From positions 104,176 through 168,175 of the forward strand of contig NZ_JAVHUW010000051.1 in NCBI RefSeq assembly GCF_030954495.1: a stretch of DNA of 64,000 nt, in the 5' to 3' direction. Shown here one piece after another: positions 58,191 through 64,000 of this stretch. The notes beneath the pieces were generated by a model that worked only from the letters and a program-made list of their open reading frames with translations, had not been told where the DNA came from and ran no database searches. Made by a program: the position numbers and the translations under genes. Within the stretch, counting starts at the first letter, position 1. Every line of letters begins with the position of its first letter. The DNA is from Candidatus Desulfosporosinus nitrosoreducens. GTDB lineage: Bacteria > Bacillota > Desulfitobacteriia > Desulfitobacteriales > Desulfitobacteriaceae.

Positions 58191-60125
58191 TTAAACGGTC
58201 TTTTCCGGGCAATCTACTCTCTCCTCCGGATGATAGGGGACACTTGTTACTAAAATGTTCTTGCGAAAGAGCAACATGAGTTTCATTAATTGTCCCGTCT
58301 GATTATGAAGAATATTATGCCGTAATTTTTCAGGAACGTATTCCGGAATTGCTACGGTTATTGTTTCGAAATTTCCCTTTCTCTCGACTTTGTCAATATA
58401 ATTCAAAAAGTCATGGACTGTGGCGCGGTAAGGAGACTCAACAATTTCCAGGGGAATTTCTATGTGGTGCTCCGCCCAGTGTTTGAGAAGCTTTGCCGTG
58501 CGGCCCGGGTCGGAAGCTATATGAACGGCTGTAACTTGAGGAGTTAAGGCATAGGCATATTTTAAAGTTTTCAAGACAATTAAGTTGAGGTCATAAACGG
58601 GAATAATTATTTTATTTTTATAATCCGCCAATTCTACGTGCGCCCTCCGCCGTTTCACTTTAGTCACGTAGTTGTGAAAGACTTTCGTATCTTCTTCAGT
58701 AACCTCAACCTCTTGAACTTCACTTTTATAGATAAAGCGAATACGCCGAAACAGCAAAACAAGGAAGGGCATAATTATCAGGATAATCCAGGCACCTTGG
58801 GTAAACTTTGTGGTGATGAAAACAAGTAAAACCAGAAATGAGACAATACCGCCAAAGCAAAAAATCGCAAAATCAGACTTCCACTTAGGACCTTTTTCTT
58901 GCCAGGTATTTTTAGCCAAGCCCGCGCCTGTTAAACTAAAAGAGATAAACACGCCAATAGCGTAGAGAGGAAGCATCGTATGGGTATCCCCATGAAAAAT
59001 AATAATCAGCACGCAGGAAACAAAAAACAACGTCCAAATCCCTACACTGTAAACCAAGCGATCTCCTAAATTTTTAAAATACCTTGGTGTGTATCCGTCT
59101 CGCGCCATTAAACCCAAGAGAATCGGCAGTCCGGCATAGGGTGTGCTGGAAGCAATAATGAGAATGGCAGCGGCGGTCCCCATGAGCACAAAATAGGGCA
59201 AGGTTTTTCCGAAAACAATTAAACCTAACTGGTTTAAGACGGTATTTCCCTCTGAGGGAACTAAGTGATAGGCACCCGCTAAATAGGTTAAACCTATTAA
59301 TCCGACTGAAACTATAGCGGCAAGAACAAATAAAGTGTGAACGGCCCGTTTCTGAGCGGGGTTTTTGAACGCAGTTACTCCATTGCTCACTGCTTCAAAT
59401 CCTGTTAAAGCCGTCGTCCCGCCGGCGAAGGCCCGGGCAAAAATAAACCAGGTCATCCCGCTTGCCGAAGATAGCGCCGAATTTTCTGTTGCTACTGCCG
59501 CAGGAGTCACCCCGTGCACAAAAATCTCAATCACACCGGTTCCAATTAGAAGTCCTAATGTTAAAATATAAAGGTAAACCGGAATGGCAAACAGCCGGGC
59601 AGATTCTTTTAAACCGCGCAAATTGACCCAGGCCATAAATACGATAACAAGACAATCCGCTAAAACTTTATGATCCGTTGGGGCCAGCCAGGAAAAAATT
59701 CCCGTCAGGTTCTCTATCGCCGAACTGACACTGACCGCAACCGTCAGTACATAATCCAGAGTCAGACTGGCTCCGGCAATAAGGCCAAAGTTTTCGCCAA
59801 GATAAGCTTTAGCAATGGTATAGGACCCTCCGCCTTCGGAATATTTTTGAATTGCCTTGCGGTAAACAAGAAAAATACTAATGACCAGCACAACAATGGT
59901 AAAGGAAACCTTTAGAATATAAGCGTAGCCTAACGATCCGACAAGTAAAAGGACGTATAATATCTCGTCCGGAGCATACCCCTGAGAAGAGATAATGTCT
60001 GAGCCAAAAACCGGGATTCCTCCGCTAACGCCCAATTTGGTTTCCTCAGCGTTTCGCGTAGCTAAGGGATGGCCAAAAATGGCAGTGCGTAATCTTAACC
60101 ATAACAATCTATTGTTATTTACCAT
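58191..60125 (-). CDS. KimA-like APC-superfamily permease
   Basis: A 644-residue membrane transporter. About 12 helices form the APC core (residues 30-460: DIISSQGYAPDEILYVLLLVG; QKYSEGGGSYTIAKAYLGENFGLIAGASLTLDYVLTVAVSVSSAIENLTG). The cytoplasmic C-terminal domain (about 480-644) is a USP-like fold with IPVYDLNLIVLKTLKYAYAL and ending HNILHNQTGQLMKLMLLFRKNILVTSVPYHPEE, close in pattern to Bacillus KimA (YdaO), a high-affinity K+ importer. No c-di-AMP riboswitch fits in the 90-base divergent spacer. Potassium as cargo is inferred by similarity. Confidence 0.82.
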   Translation of the reverse strand: MVNNNRLLWLRLRTAIFGHPLATRNAEETKLGVSGGIPVFGSDIISSQGYAPDEILYVLLLVGSLGYAYILKVSFTIVVLVISIFLVYRKAIQKYSEGGGSYTIAKAYLGENFGLIAGASLTLDYVLTVAVSVSSAIENLTGIFSWLAPTDHKVLADCLVIVFMAWVNLRGLKESARLFAIPVYLYILTLGLLIGTGVIEIFVHGVTPAAVATENSALSSASGMTWFIFARAFAGGTTALTGFEAVSNGVTAFKNPAQKRAVHTLFVLAAIVSVGLIGLTYLAGAYHLVPSEGNTVLNQLGLIVFGKTLPYFVLMGTAAAILIIASSTPYAGLPILLGLMARDGYTPRYFKNLGDRLVYSVGIWTLFFVSCVLIIIFHGDTHTMLPLYAIGVFISFSLTGAGLAKNTWQEKGPKWKSDFAIFCFGGIVSFLVLLVFITTKFTQGAWIILIIMPFLVLLFRRIRFIYKSEVQEVEVTEEDTKVFHNYVTKVKRRRAHVELADYKNKIIIPVYDLNLIVLKTLKYAYALTPQVTAVHIASDPGRTAKLLKHWAEHHIEIPLEIVESPYRATVHDFLNYIDKVERKGNFETITVAIPEYVPEKLRHNILHNQTGQLMKLMLLFRKNILVTSVPYHPEERVDCPEKTV

Positions 60126-60214
60126 CTAAAAACTGTCCTCTCTCCCTTGATAGAAGAATTCACATCTTCAAATAAATTTCTCATACTGCATTATGCCGCC
60201 AAAGGAGTAATTTC

Positions 60215-63200
60215 ATGCCTAAATTTTCTATCTCTGAACAACAAATCAAGGACTTATCTGACAATGACCACGTTTATAGAAAAGGAGTTTCCTATTTCTT
60301 AACGAACCGAGTGCGAAATTTAAGCGTAACACCGAGCAAAGGTATCGTCAGCGCTTCCGTCATTGGCGGTTTACGTTACGACGTACAGCTTGCCTTTGCA
60401 AGCGAGGGCTCGTTGCGCTCCTATCGCTGTACTTGTCCGGCTTTTGCCGAATATCCGGGGGCCTGCAAGCATGTGATTGCGGTCCTGAAAACCGTTCAAC
60501 AAAAATCGGCAACGTGGACAAACCCTTCAACTCAAAACCGGATCGTTGAAAAACTCCTGCAAACCTTCTCCAACCAACGCCAGGATGTCCACCAGTTTGA
60601 AGAATTGGCGTTGAATGTCGAACTCGGCATTACAACATCATACCGGGTATCTGCGCAGGCACAATTCAAATTAGGTCTCCAGCGCCTTTATGTCGTCAAA
60701 GACATTGGGCAGCTTCTCAACTCGCTCAAGACAGGACAGCCTCTGGAATTTGGCAAACAATTCGCCTTGGAACCGGCGAGGCAAGCGTTTAGCCGGGAAG
60801 ACCAGGAAATAATCTCTATGTTAACGGAAATGTATGACCAACAGGCTTCCCTCATCGAAATGCAGGGATCTTTTTACAGCTCGAACCTATTCAGCCAAAA
60901 ATCCCTGCCTTTATCCGGCTACTATCTGAGCAAATTCCTGGATTCCCTGGGCAATAAAGAATTTCTCTGTAAAGTAAATACTTCTAAGCCACAAAACATC
61001 CGTATTATCCGCCGGGAACTGCCGCTCGAATTTTCCCTTCATTCTCAGGAACAGGACCTGGCCTTAAGTCTGGAATCAGCGGAAATCCCCCTGCAATTGA
61101 CCTCGGACGGTTACTATTACCTGTACCATCAAACAATTTATCAAGCATCTTCCTTCCAGAAAGATTTTCTTCCTTCTCTTTTAAGCAGCCTTAATAAAGA
61201 ATTGAGAAACGACTTAGTCATTCCCGCCACTCAGAAAGAGTTGTTTGCCTCTGAGGCATTGCCTTTGATCGAAAAACTCGGCACAATCTCTATCGACCCA
61301 ATTCTGGAAGACAAATTCAGTCAGGAAGCTTTAGAGACTAAAATCTACTTTGACCGGGGAGACGGTACCGCTATCACAGCCCGCTTAGAGTTCCATTATG
61401 GAAATGTGGTGATTAACCCTTTCTCCGCCAACCGGGAAAGTGACCCTCAAGCCCCTGACGATTCAATCCTCATTCGTTCGGTCACTCAAGAACGGAAAAT
61501 CCTCGGCATCTTTGAGCAGGCGGACTTTCTTGTCTCTAAAGGCACCATTTACCTCGATGATGACGATAAAGTCTTTGAATTTGCCGCCAAAGGGCTGCCT
61601 CAGCTTCAAGACCTGGCAGAAATATACTATTCTGATCAATTCAAGCTTAAAATCCGCTTGGCACCGGCCTTTTCCGGACAAGTCCGCTTAGATGAAAGCC
61701 TGGACATCCTGGAAATCTCCTTCCTATATAATGATATTGATCCAGGCGAATTAGCCGATATTTTCCATTCTCTGCAAATCAAAAAAAAATACCACCGCCT
61801 CCGCGATGGTTCCTTTCTTGATTTAAACCAACCTGAGCTGACCTCTATGGTTCAGCTCCTGGATAATTTAAACCTGGATATCAATGATTTTGATCAAACA
61901 TTAATCAACCTGCCTAAATACCGGGCTTTGTATCTTGACAGCTTTCTCCGGGATACGAATCTGCCAGGCATACAGCGCAACAAAGCCTTTAAACAACTCG
62001 TCCAAAGTATCCTTGAACCGCAAGATGGCGAGTACGAACTTCCCGGCGAAGTGAGCCTTGTTTTGAGAGATTACCAGAAAACAGGGTTCCAATGGTTAAA
62101 GACTCTGGCGTCTTACGGTTTGGGCGGTATCCTGGCTGACGATATGGGATTGGGCAAAACACTGCAAGTTCTGGCCTTTATTTTATCCGCAAAAAAGGAC
62201 TCCACTGCTCCGGCCCTCGTCATTGCCCCAACCTCATTACTCTATAACTGGCAGGCGGAAGCCCAAAAATTTGCCCCTTCTTTAAGAGTCCTGGTCGTTG
62301 ACGGGACTCCGCAAGAAAGACAAAGCCAAATAGAAAGTCTGGAGCAATGGGATCTCGTGGTAATCTCTTACCCCATCATCCGGCGTGAAATTGATAACTT
62401 AACCAATTTCACCTTCTCTTACTGCTTCCTTGATGAGGCCCAACATACGAAAAACCCGCAGACCCTAAACGCCAAGTCTGCGCAGCAAATTCAGGCCAAA
62501 GGATATTTTGCCTTAACAGGAACCCCTATTGAGAATTCCCTTTCTGAGCTCTGGTCTCTCTTCAACTTCATCATGCCGGGTTATCTCCACACCTTTCAGG
62601 AATTTCGCAAAAAATTTGAAATACCTATCGCCAAAGGCGAAAACTCCTCGCTCAAAGAATTAAGCCGGCATGTCAATCCCTTTATTTTGCGGCGCCTCAA
62701 AAAAGATGTCCTGCAGGAACTACCGGATAAAATCGAAACCCAGCTCTACGCTCCTTTAACCGAACCTCAGAAAAAATTATATCTGGCCTACTTGCAGGAA
62801 ACCAAAGGCCAGATAGCACAAGAGCTGGCCACTGCCGGCTTCAACAAAAGCCACATTAAAATCCTCGCGGCACTGACGAGACTCCGGCAAATATGCGGTC
62901 ATCCCGCAATGTTTATCGACGATTATTCAGGTGAAAGCGGGAAAATGCTCCTGTTGCAGGAAATTCTCGCCGAAGCTTTAGACAGTGGGCACCGCGTCCT
63001 TCTCTTTTCCCAATTCACAACCATGCTCGATATCGTTCAAAGCTTTCTAACCGCACAGAAAATAGACCACTTCTATCTCTCGGGTACAACCAAAGCGGCC
63101 GACCGCCTGAAAATGTCCAATTCCTTCAATGCCGGAACGGGGCAAGTTTTCTTAATATCCTTAAAAGCGGGAGGAACAGGACTTAATTTAATTGGAGCCG

Positions 63201-63451
63201 ACATGGTTATCCACTATGACCCCTGGTGGAACCCGGCAGTGGAAGATCAAGCCACCGACAGAGCTCACCGCATCGGTCAAAAAAATGCCGTTCAAGTGAT
63301 CAGACTTATCGCCCAAGGCACGATTGAAGAAAAAATTAATGCTTTACAAGCAAAGAAAAAGGCTCTCGTCGATTCGGTCATTCAACCGGGAGAAACCTTT
63401 CTTTCTAAATTATCCGAAGAGGAACTGAGAGACCTTTTCGATTTAACGTAA
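60215..63451 (+). CDS. SWIM-domain SNF2-family helicase
   Basis: A 1078-residue Swi2/Snf2 ATPase. A SWIM zinc finger (YRCTCPAFAEYPGACKHV) lies at about residues 70-90, then a long bacterial-SNF2 region (100-600). The helicase core has Walker A DDMGLGKTLQVLAF, Walker B LDEAQHTKNPQT, motif III ALTGTPIENSL, and C-terminal LFSQFTTMLD, KAGGTGLNL and QATDRAHRIGQ. DNA/chromatin-remodelling-like translocase of unknown role, widespread in Firmicutes. AAAGGAG is nine bases before ATG. Divergent from the KimA-like gene. Confidence 0.92.
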   Translation: MPKFSISEQQIKDLSDNDHVYRKGVSYFLTNRVRNLSVTPSKGIVSASVIGGLRYDVQLAFASEGSLRSYRCTCPAFAEYPGACKHVIAVLKTVQQKSATWTNPSTQNRIVEKLLQTFSNQRQDVHQFEELALNVELGITTSYRVSAQAQFKLGLQRLYVVKDIGQLLNSLKTGQPLEFGKQFALEPARQAFSREDQEIISMLTEMYDQQASLIEMQGSFYSSNLFSQKSLPLSGYYLSKFLDSLGNKEFLCKVNTSKPQNIRIIRRELPLEFSLHSQEQDLALSLESAEIPLQLTSDGYYYLYHQTIYQASSFQKDFLPSLLSSLNKELRNDLVIPATQKELFASEALPLIEKLGTISIDPILEDKFSQEALETKIYFDRGDGTAITARLEFHYGNVVINPFSANRESDPQAPDDSILIRSVTQERKILGIFEQADFLVSKGTIYLDDDDKVFEFAAKGLPQLQDLAEIYYSDQFKLKIRLAPAFSGQVRLDESLDILEISFLYNDIDPGELADIFHSLQIKKKYHRLRDGSFLDLNQPELTSMVQLLDNLNLDINDFDQTLINLPKYRALYLDSFLRDTNLPGIQRNKAFKQLVQSILEPQDGEYELPGEVSLVLRDYQKTGFQWLKTLASYGLGGILADDMGLGKTLQVLAFILSAKKDSTAPALVIAPTSLLYNWQAEAQKFAPSLRVLVVDGTPQERQSQIESLEQWDLVVISYPIIRREIDNLTNFTFSYCFLDEAQHTKNPQTLNAKSAQQIQAKGYFALTGTPIENSLSELWSLFNFIMPGYLHTFQEFRKKFEIPIAKGENSSLKELSRHVNPFILRRLKKDVLQELPDKIETQLYAPLTEPQKKLYLAYLQETKGQIAQELATAGFNKSHIKILAALTRLRQICGHPAMFIDDYSGESGKMLLLQEILAEALDSGHRVLLFSQFTTMLDIVQSFLTAQKIDHFYLSGTTKAADRLKMSNSFNAGTGQVFLISLKAGGTGLNLIGADMVIHYDPWWNPAVEDQATDRAHRIGQKNAVQVIRLIAQGTIEEKINALQAKKKALVDSVIQPGETFLSKLSEEELRDLFDLT

Positions 63452-63509
63452 TTAAGATTTGCTAATCACCCCCCCTTTCCCAGTAAGCGACCGGAACCTT
63501 ACCATTTTT

Positions 63510-63640
63510 CCGCCCAATATCCCCATCAGAATCTGAGCAATTCTGAGAAAGTATGAGAGCCTTGTCCCCGGCTTGTCCCAAGAATCTTACGCGCGTAAGA
63601 TTCTTGGGACAAGCCCGGCCGGATTTCATCCATCCCAATG
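63510..63640 (+). repeat. Dispersed repeat with 46-bp perfect palindrome, copy 2
   Basis: Matches 30564-30690: starts CCGCCCAATATCC, shares ATCAGAATCTGAGCAA and TGAGAGCC-like sequence, and holds the perfect palindrome at 63570-63615 beginning GGCTTGTCCCAAGAATCTTA. The single arm difference from copy 1 is mirrored in the other arm. The rest of 63452-63746 shows no gene. Confidence 0.85.
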
Positions 63641-63746
63641 AAATCATACCCCAATAAAATCAAACACATGGTCGATAGGTAAGGTAATATTTACTCACGA
63701 TCTATATAATTTAATAAATTTATTTTGGGTGTAAAGGAAAAGTTAC

Positions 63747-64000
63747 TTAGAAAACGGTGCCCTGGTCGCCGGACGTAAACACAAAGGCAGCTTTGTGACT
63801 CTGGGCAATCCCGGTAGAGATTGCTAAACCGAGGCCGGTACCGGTCTCTTTGGTAGTACAGAACGGAGTTCCTATCTTTTCCTGGATTTCCGGGGGAATT
63901 CCCGGTCCTTGATCTTTTATCGTCAAGACGACGCTGTCAGCTTTTAAAAAGGTGCCTATGACAACTTTACCGCCTTCCGGGGTTACCTCCAGACCATTCC
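63747..64000 (-). CDS. Histidine kinase C-terminal fragment (cut by window edge)
   Basis: The 84 visible residues are the end of an HATPase_c domain: VVLTIKDQGPGIPPEIQEKIGTPF is the G1/F region and TKETGTGLGLAISTGIAQSH the G2 box. The chain ends GDQGTVF after only a short tail, as in orthodox sensor kinases of the KinB/AtoS type. The sensor and His box lie beyond position 64000. Confidence 0.85.
   Translation of the reverse strand, partial: NGLEVTPEGGKVVIGTFLKADSVVLTIKDQGPGIPPEIQEKIGTPFCTTKETGTGLGLAISTGIAQSHKAAFVFTSGDQGTVF

Noticed and set aside
1..64000. CRISPR arrays, tRNA or rRNA genes, intact transposases, prophage
   Set aside because: No regularly spaced repeats, tRNA-like cloverleaf or transposase motifs were noticed on either strand; a computational scan would be needed to exclude a tRNA.

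Overview
The window looks like the chromosome of an anaerobic, low-to-mid GC, Gram-positive member of the Clostridia, most likely in the Desulfitobacterium/Desulfosporosinus/Peptococcaceae neighbourhood. This is inferred from content, not from a marker gene. The content includes glycyl radical enzymes, CCG-type heterodisulfide-reductase-like Fe-S proteins, many ferredoxin-type proteins, strong GGAGG ribosome sites with frequent GTG/TTG starts, a cobalamin riboswitch, a LytS-type kinase and a sigma-54 activator. I see no rRNA, tRNA, CRISPR array, phage or intact insertion sequence.

Layout. 1-9.3 kb holds housekeeping and accessory genes: a QueG-like Fe-S protein, a DUF134 regulator, two CCG-domain Fe-S proteins, about 1.3 kb of decayed sequence, two GNAT acetyltransferases, a C_GCAxxG_C_C protein, an AhpD-like protein and a DoxX-like membrane protein. 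9.4-14.4 kb is a metal module on the minus strand. A cobalamin riboswitch with terminator and a CsoR-type operator precede a His-rich membrane micropeptide, a P1B-type ATPase, an M20 peptidase and a CsoR-family repressor. 14.5-18.1 kb is a signalling block: a CsrA-LytTR fusion that appears to start at AUU, a response regulator with a SARP-like output, and a 7TMR-DISM LytS-type kinase.

18.3-43.7 kb is a proline/hydroxyproline catabolic island, interrupted by small accessory cassettes. A sigma-54 activator faces an operon with a consensus -24/-12 promoter. That operon encodes a multisubunit flavin/Fe-S proline (or D-hydroxyproline) dehydrogenase and P5C dehydrogenase. A divergent pair encodes pyrroline-2-carboxylate reductase and trans-3-hydroxy-L-proline dehydratase (Cys/Thr signature). 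After a MazEF cassette comes a long minus-strand operon, livKHMGF, a second glycyl radical enzyme of unknown substrate, two activases, and HypD (trans-4-hydroxy-L-proline dehydratase). Together these would import collagen-type imino acids, convert 3-Hyp to proline and 4-Hyp to P5C, and oxidise both to glutamate. No proline reductase is present, so the route looks oxidative.

43.8-50.5 kb holds two paralogous ABC-2 permeases with a methyltransferase between them, an ABC ATPase and a UbiB/ABC1 kinase-like protein. Separated by a terminator is a class II terpene cyclase-like protein (DXDD motif). 50.6-64 kb holds topoisomerase III, an EamA transporter, aspartate kinase with a YbaK-type deacylase, an Fe-S aldo/keto reductase, an unknown protein, a KimA-like permease, a SWIM-SNF2 helicase and the 3' end of a histidine kinase.

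The strongest unusual items are the AUU-initiated CsrA-LytTR fusion, the riboswitch-plus-CsoR control of a P-type ATPase, the orphan glycyl radical enzyme co-transcribed with HypD, and two families of dispersed palindromic repeats, one showing a compensatory base-pair change. Features and start sites were judged by eye; no database search was possible.
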